From Megasphaera sp. AM44-1BH (GTDB lineage Bacteria > Bacillota > Negativicutes > Veillonellales > Megasphaeraceae): a DNA stretch of 64,000 bases. This document shows positions 17,660-25,114 of this stretch, piece by piece; position 1 is the first letter of the stretch; every line of letters starts with the position of its first letter. The notes beneath the pieces are model-generated. The model was not told the origin of the DNA. It made no database searches and was given only the letters and a program-made list of their open reading frames with translations. The position numbers and the translations under genes were made by a program. The stretch is from positions 62,001 to 126,000 of the forward strand of contig NZ_QSFA01000001.1 of NCBI RefSeq assembly GCF_003467125.1. Direction: 5' to 3'.

Positions 17660-18961
17660 TCAGGAAGCGGAACCAACTTTTTTGTTCATATTGATGCCAA
17701 TCGGGAAAATGCAGAGTCCGATGGCAAAGGCCATGAAGAGAATGATAGCCCAGTAATACGCCCCGGTAAGGGTAACGATCATTCCGACCAGAATTGGTAC
17801 AATGGCACCGCCGATATTGCCCATGAAATTCATGGCACCGGCCACGATGCCGACATCATCTTTCTGGGAAATGGCTGCCGGCATCATCCAGAACGTGGCA
17901 CCGACCCATTTTTCACAAAACATGGCAACCGACATATATACGATGGCCAATGTCATGGACGTAGCCGTACTGAGCAGATACATGGCGATTGCCATGATGA
18001 TGCCCAGCCCTGCCAGCGCGTATTTGACGACTTTGCTGGGGTCATATTTCATGCACATCGTATCAATCATATAACCGCCGAACAGGGACCCGATGACACC
18101 ACAGCCAAAGATAATGAAAATAGAGCCGCCCACTGCCATGAAATTGACTTTAAATACCTGGGACAAATACATGGGGCCCCAGGTCATGAGGCCATACCAG
18201 AAGCAGTCGTAGCAGACGAATCCCAGGACCATGCCCCAGAAGGTAACACTGCGCAGATACCGGGGCAGTCCCAGCGACGTCCGGCCGCCACTAGCCATCT
18301 GTTCACTTTCATATTCGGCTTTCAGAGCATTATCGATGTATTCCCGTTCAGCCTTGTTAATCATCTTATTTGTGTCCGGCGTCGTATGAACGAATTTATA
18401 ACAAATGAGAACTACTACCATCGTAAAGACACCAGCACCCATCAAAGCACCACGCCAGCCGCCAAACCAGGCAAGGAAGGCAATAATCAGCGGTCCGCCA
18501 ATAGCCGTGCCCAGAGCCGATCCGGCATCGACAATAGCTGCACCACGGGTACGTTCATTTTTCGTCAGCCATACAGACTGGAGCTTGCTGCTGGCCGGAT
18601 AAATCGGCGCTTCCGATGCCCCGAGCAGAGCCCGGACTGCCATAAAAGCAGAACTACTGCTCAAAAAGCCGGTAATAACCTGAAATATACCCCACAAAAT
18701 CCCTGATCCCAGAATAGTCTTGCCCGGCCCCAGACGGTCCGCAATCCAGCCGGAAGGAATCTGCATCAGCGTATAGCCCCAGAAAAAGGCACTGAGAATG
18801 ACCCCTACCAGAGCCGGACCAAAATGAAGATCTGCTTCAATGGAAGGCATACAAATAGAAATAACGGCACGGTCGATATAGTTTACCGTACATAATGCCA
18901 GTAAGGAGCCAAAGACCATCCAACGGACTTTCGTCGGCTTCTCTGATTGTAACGTAGTCAT
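17660..18961 (-). CDS. MFS transporter, anion:cation symporter (ACS) family, copy 1
   Basis: A 433-residue, 12-TM carrier. The motifs NYIDRAVISICMPSIEADL in TM1 and GYTLMQIPSGWIADRLGPGKT after TM2 mark the ACS (phthalate/hexuronate/dicarboxylate) family, which imports organic anions with protons or Na+. It is related to the two carriers at 23.3-26.5 kb but clearly more divergent. It lies directly downstream of the dehydratase gene, on the same strand, with a terminator between them and its own near-perfect promoter, so it is a separate unit. The substrate is inferred to be a small carboxylate used in this island. Confidence 0.92.
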   Translation of the reverse strand: MTTLQSEKPTKVRWMVFGSLLALCTVNYIDRAVISICMPSIEADLHFGPALVGVILSAFFWGYTLMQIPSGWIADRLGPGKTILGSGILWGIFQVITGFLSSSSAFMAVRALLGASEAPIYPASSKLQSVWLTKNERTRGAAIVDAGSALGTAIGGPLIIAFLAWFGGWRGALMGAGVFTMVVVLICYKFVHTTPDTNKMINKAEREYIDNALKAEYESEQMASGGRTSLGLPRYLRSVTFWGMVLGFVCYDCFWYGLMTWGPMYLSQVFKVNFMAVGGSIFIIFGCGVIGSLFGGYMIDTMCMKYDPSKVVKYALAGLGIIMAIAMYLLSTATSMTLAIVYMSVAMFCEKWVGATFWMMPAAISQKDDVGIVAGAMNFMGNIGGAIVPILVGMIVTLTGAYYWAIILFMAFAIGLCIFPIGINMNKKVGSAS

Positions 18962-19010
18962 GTTACTTCACCTCTCTCATTCATCCCTATTCACTTATCC
19001 GATCGGAGAT

Positions 19011-19069
19011 ATACCAATATATTGGTATGCTAGTGATTTTATTATAAGCCGGTTATCTATAATTGTCAA
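19011..19069 (-). promoter_or_regulatory. Consensus promoter plus 18-bp palindromic operator of ACS carrier 1
   Basis: On the minus strand TTGACA (19064-19069), a 17-bp spacer and TATAAT (19041-19046) form a perfect sigma-70-type promoter starting near 19034. A perfect palindrome, ATACCAATATATTGGTAT (19011-19028), lies just downstream of the start. This is a roadblock position for a repressor, possibly of the GntR type. No other copy was seen in the window. Confidence 0.8.
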
Positions 19070-19117
19070 TCCAGTTATGTATAATTCGTATTGCTATTTT
19101 GAAATACCTATAAACAG

Positions 19118-19153
19118 AGAGTCCCATGACAGCCGGAGCTATCATGGGACTCT
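19118..19153 (-). terminator. Terminator-like hairpin after the dehydratase gene
   Basis: A 12-bp perfect stem (AGAGTCCCATGA / TCATGGGACTCT) lies 43 bp downstream of abfD. The T-run on the minus strand is weak (CTGTTTATA), so termination may be partial. Confidence 0.65.
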
Positions 19154-19195
19154 TTATTTATACCCCTATGCGGAGCAATTGCTATGGCTCAGAGA

Positions 19196-20647
19196 TTATT
19201 CTTCAATATGGGCAATCTTCTTAGCCAGTTCTTTCTTCATTTCCAGGTTACCCTGACGGGCAATCATGATGCGCTGAGCCTGCGGGCTGCCAGCACCGTG
19301 CATGGATTCTGTCCGGTAGCCGACGGCTGCCGTGCCCAGGCAGAGGTTTTCAATGAGGCGCAGGACTTTCAGGCGGTTTTCCGTCGATACGGACGATACG
19401 CCTTTGAGGTATTTATCGACATAGGGCCCGATTTTCGGATCCCGCAGGTCGATTTCCGACGGTGCCGTCACAACCAGGCCGCCGGCGATATCTTCGGCCA
19501 GGCGGACAATTTCATAGGGGAACCGGGTGACGTTCTGCTTGCACACGTTGGCCAGCAGCAGGTCGATGAGGTAGTTGCCCGATTTCGTCGGTTTGCCCAG
19601 GGCCGAGCAGGCAATGCCGCAACCGAAGAGTGTTTCGTTCAGGTGCTGCATTTCGATGATCTTGTCTTTGATGTGCGATGCCTTGGCACAGCCGTTGTAA
19701 TCGGCTGCCAGAGCAGCGGCTCCGATGAGGACGTCGCCTACGCCGACTTTGCAGCCGCCATAGGACTGACGGTGATACCCGGCAAAGCGTTCGACCATCA
19801 TGCCGGCAAATTCTACTTCGCCGTTAAGGAAGATCTGGTCATTGGGGATGAATACGTTATCGAAGATAACCAGGGCTTCGGTGCCGCCGAATTCAGGGTT
19901 GCCCGTATCCATGGGAGCCCCTTCCAGTTTCCGCGTATCGCAGGACTGGCGGCCGACAATCATGAAAATGCCTTCGGCATCGGTCGGACAGCAGAAGGAA
20001 ATAGCGTAATCCTTATCGGCTTCCCGCATGGCGATGGTCGGCATGACGATGACTTCGTGGGAGTTGATGAAGCCTGTCTGATGGGCTTTGGCACCGCGTA
20101 CGACGACACCATCGGGACGGCGTTCGACGACGTGGAGATACAGATCCGGGTCATCCTGGGCATGAGGAGCCTTGCCGCGGTCGCCTTTCGGGTCGGTCAT
20201 GGCGCCATCGACGGTAAAGTCGTTCTGCTGTACCCGGGTGAGGAATTTCTTGAAGTTTTCATGGTAATGAGTGCCGTATTTCTGGTCGATTTCATAGGTT
20301 GTGGAGAACACGGCGTTGGACGCATCCATGCCGACGCAGCGCTGGAAACAGGCCGCCGTCTTCTGGCCGAGGAGACGCTGCATCCGGACTTTGTTGATGA
20401 GGTCCTGGGTGCTCTGGTGGATGTGGGTGAAACGGTTGATCTTTTCACCGGTCAGGGACGACGTAGCAGTCATGAGATCTTCGTATTCCGGCATCTGGGC
20501 CAGGTCGTAGGTCATGCGGACCGAATTCAGGGACGGACGCAGGATGGGATCATCGACGACGTTGTCGATTTTTTTGCCGAACATGTATACCTGCAGGTTG
20601 AGTTTACGCATGCTTTCGATATACTGTTCACCAGTCATTAATGCCAT
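19196..20647 (-). CDS. abfD: 4-hydroxybutyryl-CoA dehydratase / vinylacetyl-CoA delta-isomerase
   Basis: A [4Fe-4S]/FAD radical enzyme that dehydrates 4-hydroxybutyryl-CoA to crotonyl-CoA. The 483-residue protein is very close in sequence to recalled Clostridium aminobutyricum AbfD along its whole length. All four cluster ligands are present at the expected places: Cys100 and Cys104 (ACFQRC), His292 and Cys299 (YHRQSYGGC). These ligands separate it from the related flavin monooxygenases (HpaB). The ATG at 20647 has GGAGG 8 nt upstream. Neighbours are an IclR regulator upstream and an ACS carrier downstream. No 4-hydroxybutyrate CoA-transferase or dehydrogenase is in the window, so substrate activation must be encoded elsewhere. 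Confidence 0.96.
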   Translation of the reverse strand: MALMTGEQYIESMRKLNLQVYMFGKKIDNVVDDPILRPSLNSVRMTYDLAQMPEYEDLMTATSSLTGEKINRFTHIHQSTQDLINKVRMQRLLGQKTAACFQRCVGMDASNAVFSTTYEIDQKYGTHYHENFKKFLTRVQQNDFTVDGAMTDPKGDRGKAPHAQDDPDLYLHVVERRPDGVVVRGAKAHQTGFINSHEVIVMPTIAMREADKDYAISFCCPTDAEGIFMIVGRQSCDTRKLEGAPMDTGNPEFGGTEALVIFDNVFIPNDQIFLNGEVEFAGMMVERFAGYHRQSYGGCKVGVGDVLIGAAALAADYNGCAKASHIKDKIIEMQHLNETLFGCGIACSALGKPTKSGNYLIDLLLANVCKQNVTRFPYEIVRLAEDIAGGLVVTAPSEIDLRDPKIGPYVDKYLKGVSSVSTENRLKVLRLIENLCLGTAAVGYRTESMHGAGSPQAQRIMIARQGNLEMKKELAKKIAHIEE

Positions 20648-20696
20648 GAGTGTAACCTCCTTAACAAAATGAATCATGAAATTTTATGATACATAT

Positions 20697-20702
20697 ATTA
20701 TA
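20697..20702 (-). promoter_or_regulatory. Probable -10 of the abfD promoter
   Basis: TATAAT on the minus strand lies 50 bp before the abfD start, but nothing resembling TTGACA sits 16-18 bp upstream of it. Such a promoter usually needs an activator. Two operator-like sites lie immediately upstream of the expected -35. Confidence 0.5.
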
Positions 20703-20731
20703 AGCAATCGTTGTACGAATATACGCCCGTA

Positions 20732-20767
20732 ATTCTTAATAAAGAACTTTGTTCCATATTTTGTACA
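20732..20767 (-). promoter_or_regulatory. Tandem TTC-N8-GAA operator-like sites upstream of abfD
   Basis: ATTCTTAATAAAGAAC (20732-20747) and GTTCCATATTTTGTAC (20751-20766) have centres 19 bp apart. Relative to the predicted start near 20690 they centre at about -49 and -68, a typical activator position. The second differs by one base from the palindrome in front of the IclR gene, which suggests that IclR binds both. Confidence 0.65.
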
Positions 20768-20835
20768 TTTTGAAGCAGGCAGACGGTCTGCTATGTGCAG
20801 CAGCCCGCTCTGTCTGCATCTCATATGTCTTTCTA

Positions 20836-21609
20836 CTATAAATACCCCAGACGCATGCTGATTTCCTGTGCTTTTTCTTTTATCTTGCGGCGCAGGAAGC
20901 GCAGATAGGAAATAGTCGCCTTACTGGCCAGGATACTGATGCTGATAGCCGCAACGACTTCCTTTTCCCGGTTGTACACGGGAGCAGCAATGCAGCAGCC
21001 ACCGAGGATGTTGCCCTGATCATCGAAGGCGTATCCATAGCGGCGTACCCGGCGGATTTCCCGGTAAAGCCGCTTTTTATCGGTAATCGTGTACGGTGTG
21101 TATTGTTCCAGCGTCACGCCATCGAGGAGCTGGTGCAGCTCTTCATCGGGAAGGGCCGCCAGCATGACCAGACCACATCCTGTCGCATGAGCTCCTAGTT
21201 TGAAGCCGATATTGAGAACGGAGCTGACCGCCTTGGCCGATGCCTGTTTGCCAATGAATATGGCAAACCTTCCTTCGCGGATGACGGCGTGGGTCGTCTC
21301 CCCTGTCTCTTCCTGCAGCGACTTGATGCCCCGCGTCAGTTCGACGGAGAAATTCGTCGTACTCATGCACTCTGCCGAAAGAGCCAGCAGGGCCAACCCC
21401 GGATAATACACTTTCACTTCCGGATCGTACTGGACGTAGCGTTTCTGCACCAGTTCCTGCATCAAATAAGACAGGGAACTCTTGGGTATTCCCGATGCTT
21501 TCTGTATCATGGTGAACGTCGGGGCCTTTTCAGCCTGTACGACGATTTCCAGTACATCCAGCGCCCGGGCAGCGGAACGTACAATAGTACGGTTGCCTGA
21601 TTTAACCAT
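20836..21609 (-). CDS. IclR family transcriptional regulator
   Basis: A 257-residue regulator. It has an N-terminal winged helix-turn-helix (about 10-75, RSAARALDVLEIV and IPKSSLSYLMQELV) and a C-terminal IclR effector domain of GAF-like fold (about 85-250, with GAHATGCG and CCIAAPVYNREKEVVAAISI). IclR proteins sense small organic acids and act as repressors or activators of catabolic genes. It lies between abfD and the FAD oxidase gene on the same strand, with its own promoter. A palindrome just downstream of that promoter also occurs in front of abfD and, in variant form, two carriers, so it is probably autoregulated and the local regulator. Confidence 0.93.
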   Translation of the reverse strand: MVKSGNRTIVRSAARALDVLEIVVQAEKAPTFTMIQKASGIPKSSLSYLMQELVQKRYVQYDPEVKVYYPGLALLALSAECMSTTNFSVELTRGIKSLQEETGETTHAVIREGRFAIFIGKQASAKAVSSVLNIGFKLGAHATGCGLVMLAALPDEELHQLLDGVTLEQYTPYTITDKKRLYREIRRVRRYGYAFDDQGNILGGCCIAAPVYNREKEVVAAISISILASKATISYLRFLRRKIKEKAQEISMRLGYL

Positions 21610-21631
21610 ATATAACCTTCTTTCTCCCTAA

Positions 21632-21649
21632 TGTTCCATATTTTGAACA
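21632..21649 (-). promoter_or_regulatory. IclR operator candidate (autoregulatory)
   Basis: TGTTCCATATTTTGAACA has symmetric TGTTC/GAACA arms separated by 8 bp. It lies between the predicted transcription start (about 21655) and the IclR start codon, where binding would repress the regulator's own gene. Confidence 0.65.
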
Positions 21650-21662
21650 TCCCTTTACGGGC

Positions 21663-21692
21663 ATTGTATCATTGCTCTCTTTCTCTTGTCAA
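21663..21692 (-). promoter_or_regulatory. Promoter of the IclR gene
   Basis: On the minus strand TTGACA (21687-21692), an 18-bp spacer and TACAAT (21663-21668). Confidence 0.7.
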
Positions 21693-21761
21693 ATAACGAG
21701 TGGCAATACAACCAGAACAGGAAAGGTGTACATGGCCTCACTACAGGCGGAAACGGAATCG

Positions 21762-23168
21762 TTAGTCACCAAAATCGAAAATCTTGGCCGGATTGAGGAT
21801 GAGATTCGGGTCCAGTGCTTTCTTGATGGCTTCCATCATGCCCAGTTCGACAGGATCCGTAAATTTCTTCATTTCAGCTAACTTCCGCAGGCCAATGCCG
21901 TGTTCACCGGAAAGGCAGCCGCCCAGACTGTAGACGAAGCTGTACAGTGTATCATGATACTGGGGAATCACTTCATTCCATTTTTCTATGGGCATATCCA
22001 TCTTCAATGCATTGACGTGGATATTGCCGTCGCCGATGTGGGCCGCGACCGTCGTTGCGATGTTGTACTGCTTTTCGATTTCCGGCAGTTTCGCCATGAG
22101 GTCGGGAATCTTGTCTACGGGTACGACGATATCTTCTGCCAGGAAGACGAGGCTGTCATTGCGGGCCGCTTCGCCGTTGCAATAACGGGCATTCCAGATG
22201 CGTTCGTCGGCAACCAGCGTTTCGGCGGCATGATTGTTCTGACAGATTTCATCGGCCGTGGCAACGCGGTTATCGAGGTCATCCTGATCATAGGAATCAA
22301 TGGTGACGATGATGTAATTGCCGTTTTCTTTGGAGTACGGCAGATCCATTTTCAGGAACCGTTCGGCACTCTGGATGGCGTTGGTGTCGAGGAATTCGAT
22401 TGCCGTCGGCTGCACGCCTGCTTTCTGCAGCTGATTCGGTACGGCCAGGGCGTCGTTGACATCTTTGAAAATGCCTACCAGGTCGAAATGGAAGGGTGCG
22501 ATGGGACGCAGTTTCAGACAGATTTTCGTGACGATGCCGAGAGTTCCTTCACTTCCGCAGATGAGTTTTTCCAGGGCATAGCCGGTCGTGTTCTTCTGGA
22601 GCCGTTTACCTACGCGGGTAATTTCACCGGTAGGTGTGACGATTTCCAGCCAGTATACCTGGTCACGGGTCGTGCCGTATTTGACGACGCGGCTGCCGCC
22701 GGCATTGGTGGCGATGTTGCCACCGATTTCACTGGACGCTTTGGAGCTGGGATCGCCGGCATAATAGAGGCCGGCTTCTTTGGCTGCAGCCTGTACGGCC
22801 GTCGTGATGGCGCCGGCTTCGGTAATCATGTACAGGGCATCTTTATTGACTTCGATGATTTTATTCATCTTTTCCAGGCAGAGCACGATGCCATGGTATA
22901 CAGGGACGGCACCACAGGCCAGGCTGCTGCCACCGCCGCGGGGCGTGACCGGAACCATGTATTTATTGGCCAGCTTCATGATGGCCGCTACCTGTTCGGT
23001 CGTTTCCGGGAAGACGACGACTTCCGGCGTGTGGAAGTAAATGGGATTCGATTCTTCATCGGTCTTATAGGCATCGAGCTTTTCCGGATCGGTAGTCATA
23101 TTGTGTTTGCCCAGAAGAGCCAGTAATTCATCGAGTAATTCCTGCGAAACTTTGTTATAACGAGCCAT
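21762..23168 (-). CDS. FAD-linked D-2-hydroxyacid dehydrogenase (GlcD / D-lactate dehydrogenase type)
   Basis: A 468-residue flavoprotein. The PCMH FAD-binding domain (about 35-220) has VTPRGGGSSLACGAVP and ATNAGGSRVVKYGTTRD. The C-terminal FAD-oxidase domain has AAHIGDGNIHVN and LSGEHGIGLRK, the metal/active-site region shared by glycolate oxidase GlcD, D-lactate and D-2-hydroxyglutarate dehydrogenases. In anaerobes these enzymes often pass electrons to an Etf, but no etfAB is nearby. The ATG at 23168 has AGGAGG 6 nt upstream. It follows the second ACS carrier on the same strand with a hairpin between, so it may be expressed by read-through from that gene. The 2-hydroxy acid substrate is uncertain. 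Confidence 0.9.
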   Translation of the reverse strand: MARYNKVSQELLDELLALLGKHNMTTDPEKLDAYKTDEESNPIYFHTPEVVVFPETTEQVAAIMKLANKYMVPVTPRGGGSSLACGAVPVYHGIVLCLEKMNKIIEVNKDALYMITEAGAITTAVQAAAKEAGLYYAGDPSSKASSEIGGNIATNAGGSRVVKYGTTRDQVYWLEIVTPTGEITRVGKRLQKNTTGYALEKLICGSEGTLGIVTKICLKLRPIAPFHFDLVGIFKDVNDALAVPNQLQKAGVQPTAIEFLDTNAIQSAERFLKMDLPYSKENGNYIIVTIDSYDQDDLDNRVATADEICQNNHAAETLVADERIWNARYCNGEAARNDSLVFLAEDIVVPVDKIPDLMAKLPEIEKQYNIATTVAAHIGDGNIHVNALKMDMPIEKWNEVIPQYHDTLYSFVYSLGGCLSGEHGIGLRKLAEMKKFTDPVELGMMEAIKKALDPNLILNPAKIFDFGD

Positions 23169-23188
23169 GATAGTCCTCCTATGTGGTA

Positions 23189-23234
23189 AAGAGGCATGCT
23201 GTTTCATGTACTTGTCTAAAGCGGCATGCCTCTT
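23189..23234 (-). terminator. Hairpin between ACS carrier 2 and the FAD oxidase (attenuator-like)
   Basis: An 11-bp perfect stem (AAGAGGCATGC / GCATGCCTCTT) is followed on the minus strand by only three T residues and, within 10 nt, the FAD-oxidase ribosome-binding site. It probably gives partial termination, lowering expression of the downstream gene relative to the carrier. Confidence 0.6.
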
Positions 23235-23273
23235 CGTATTAGATTTTACTGTATAGTACCTGCGTATACGGGA

Positions 23274-24608
23274 TTATTCCATACCGATTTTCTTGTTGTA
23301 GTTGATGAGAGCCGGCAGGACGCCGAGAGCGACAGCCAGTGCTACGAAGAGCATCAGTGCCCAGTAATAGCTGCCCGTTGCACCGACGATAAGGCCGACG
23401 ACAATCGGGACAATAGCGCCGCCGAGGTTGCCAAACATGTTCATTGCGCCGCCAACAGCACCGCTGTGTTTGCGGTCTGTGCACAGTGCCGGCAGGGACC
23501 AGTAGAGGCAGCCGCACCATTTTTCGAAGAACATGGCTACGGAAAGGAATGCTACGGCAATGTATACATCCGTTGCTGCCGAGAGGAGATACATGGGGAT
23601 GGCGATGCAGATGCCGAGGACCGGGAACAGACGGCGCATGATTTTGTTGCTGTCTGCCGAGTTTTTACGCCATCTGTCTGTCAGGGTACCACCAACGATT
23701 TCGCCGACGACGCCGACCATGTAGATAACGAAGATAGCCCAGCCAAGACCTTTGATATCGAGGCCGTGTGTTGCATGGAGATACAGGGCGCCCCAGGTCA
23801 TGAGGCCATACCAGAAGGAGTCATAGGCACCAAAGCCGAGGCACAAGCTCCAGAAGCTGCGGGATGTCATGTACTTGCCAAGGGTGCTGCCTGTAGATGT
23901 GTTGCCCGATTCAGCCTGCATAGCTGTAAGGGATTCGGCATCTTCTTCTTCAAATGCCTTGCGGAGATATTCCCGTTCGGCTTCGTTGCAGCGCGGGCTG
24001 TTTTCCGGTGTGTGGGACATGAGCGGTTTGCAGGCCAGGACGACCAGGATGGTGAGGACCCCGGCTGCCATGAGGGCGCCGCGCCAGCCATCGAGGAAGG
24101 CTACGAATACGGCACAAAGAGGAGCGCCGATAGCATTGCCTACGGCAGAACCGGAATCGAGGAGTGCCGAACCTTTACCACGTTCATTTTTCGTCAGCCA
24201 TACAGACTGTAATTTGCCACCGGCCGGATAAATCGGCGCTTCGGAAATACCGAGCAGGGCGCGGATAGCGATGAACAGTGAACTGCTGGTGATGAAGCCG
24301 GTGATAATCTGGAAAATCCCCCATAAAACACCGGTACCGACGATGACTTTCCCCGGCTGGATTTTATCGCAGAGCCAGCCGCAGGGAATCTGCATAAGTA
24401 CATAGCCCCAGAAAAAAGCACTGAGGATGACGCCGACCATTTCCGGTGAAAAGCCCAGATCCGACTGGATAGCCGGCATGAGGACGGAAATAACGGCGCG
24501 GTCTACGTAGTTGATGGAACAGAGAATAAAAATTGCAATAAACACTTGCCAACGTACGTTCGTCGGCTTCTCAACGAGAACTCCTGTCTTTGAATCAAGC
24601 GTTGCCAT
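23274..24608 (-). CDS. MFS transporter, ACS family, copy 2
   Basis: A 444-residue, 12-TM organic-anion carrier with NYVDRAVISVLMP in TM1 and FFWGYVLMQIPCGWLCDK after TM2. It is closely similar along its whole length to the next carrier upstream (25115-26452), including a 71-bp identical DNA stretch (24055-24125), so the pair is a tandem duplication. The ATG at 24608 has AAAGGGG 7 nt upstream. A long leader (about 210 nt) carries three TTC-N8-GAA sites and a hairpin. The FAD oxidase gene follows. The substrate is probably a 2- or 4-hydroxy acid or related carboxylate, inferred only from its neighbours. Confidence 0.92.
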   Translation of the reverse strand: MATLDSKTGVLVEKPTNVRWQVFIAIFILCSINYVDRAVISVLMPAIQSDLGFSPEMVGVILSAFFWGYVLMQIPCGWLCDKIQPGKVIVGTGVLWGIFQIITGFITSSSLFIAIRALLGISEAPIYPAGGKLQSVWLTKNERGKGSALLDSGSAVGNAIGAPLCAVFVAFLDGWRGALMAAGVLTILVVLACKPLMSHTPENSPRCNEAEREYLRKAFEEEDAESLTAMQAESGNTSTGSTLGKYMTSRSFWSLCLGFGAYDSFWYGLMTWGALYLHATHGLDIKGLGWAIFVIYMVGVVGEIVGGTLTDRWRKNSADSNKIMRRLFPVLGICIAIPMYLLSAATDVYIAVAFLSVAMFFEKWCGCLYWSLPALCTDRKHSGAVGGAMNMFGNLGGAIVPIVVGLIVGATGSYYWALMLFVALAVALGVLPALINYNKKIGME

Positions 24609-24680
24609 ATTAAAACCCCTTTCACAGTTAAAATTGCTATACATGACAGATTCTTTCATCATATCTGTCTTTATCTTTCT

Positions 24681-24715
24681 AACGGGTTCCCGTGTCCGGA
24701 CTCTGGAACACCGTT
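24681..24715 (-). other. Leader hairpin of ACS carrier 2
   Basis: AACGGGTTCC pairs with GGAACACCGTT (one bulge) around a loop containing GTCCGGAC. A related hairpin with GGGTCCGGACCC sits in the leader of the duplicated carrier (26526-26553). Function unknown. Confidence 0.45.
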
Positions 24716-24726
24716 AGTGCTAGCCA

Positions 24727-24795
24727 TGTTCTTTATTTCGAACTTGATTCTGTATTACGAATATTTTGTAAGGAGTTCATATTTATGAACTCCTT
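24727..24795 (-). promoter_or_regulatory. Three TTC-N8-GAA operator-like sites in the leader of ACS carrier 2
   Basis: GTTCTTTATTTCGAAC (24728-24743) and ATTCTGTATTACGAAT (24747-24762) have centres 19 bp apart, as in front of abfD. A third, GTTCATATTTATGAAC (24775-24790), lies within an 11-bp-arm perfect inverted repeat (24770-24795). All three are downstream of the predicted transcription start (about 24818), a repressing position. Confidence 0.6.
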
Positions 24796-24824
24796 TCTTT
24801 ATTTGGAACGTTTTCTATGCTTGT

Positions 24825-24853
24825 ATTCTAGCACGGACATGTTATCCTGTCAA
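24825..24853 (-). promoter_or_regulatory. Promoter of ACS carrier 2
   Basis: On the minus strand TTGACA (24848-24853), a 17-bp spacer and TAGAAT (24825-24830). The same elements and spacing precede carrier 3. The AT-rich stretch from 24854 to the terminator at 25046 holds nothing else recognisable. Confidence 0.78.
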
Positions 24854-25045
24854 TGATATTTATTCATTTTTTAATTTTTGTTTAGTCATTTCCTTTATAT
24901 TTGCACACGCCTATTATAAAAATTAATGATATTATGTATTTATAGTTTTGAATTAAATACATAAAGATTTCATATGGTTATTCTTTGCTATTTTTATATT
25001 TTGCCATAACAAAATATTTATCGTATTTTTCACAATATGAAAATG

Positions 25046-25086
25046 CAGGGCTGCATATACAACTCATTGAAGTATATGCAGCCCTG
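25046..25086 (-). terminator. Intrinsic terminator of ACS carrier 3
   Basis: A perfect 15-bp stem (CAGGGCTGCATATAC / GTATATGCAGCCCTG, 11-nt loop) starts 29 bp after the stop of the 25115-26452 gene. On the minus strand it is followed by CATTTTCAT. Confidence 0.8.
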
Positions 25087-25114
25087 TAATAGGATGAATC
25101 TGTGGGATACTGAA

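Noticed and set aside
19184..20641. A 485-codon open frame on the plus strand opposite abfD
   Set aside because: It is a shadow of the codon bias of abfD: no ribosome-binding site, no recognisable protein family, and the minus-strand frame is an unmistakable AbfD with all ligands.
24854..25045. Possible small gene or mobile remnant in the AT-rich gap between carriers 2 and 3
   Set aside because: No open frame with a ribosome-binding site, no terminal repeats and no transposase similarity.
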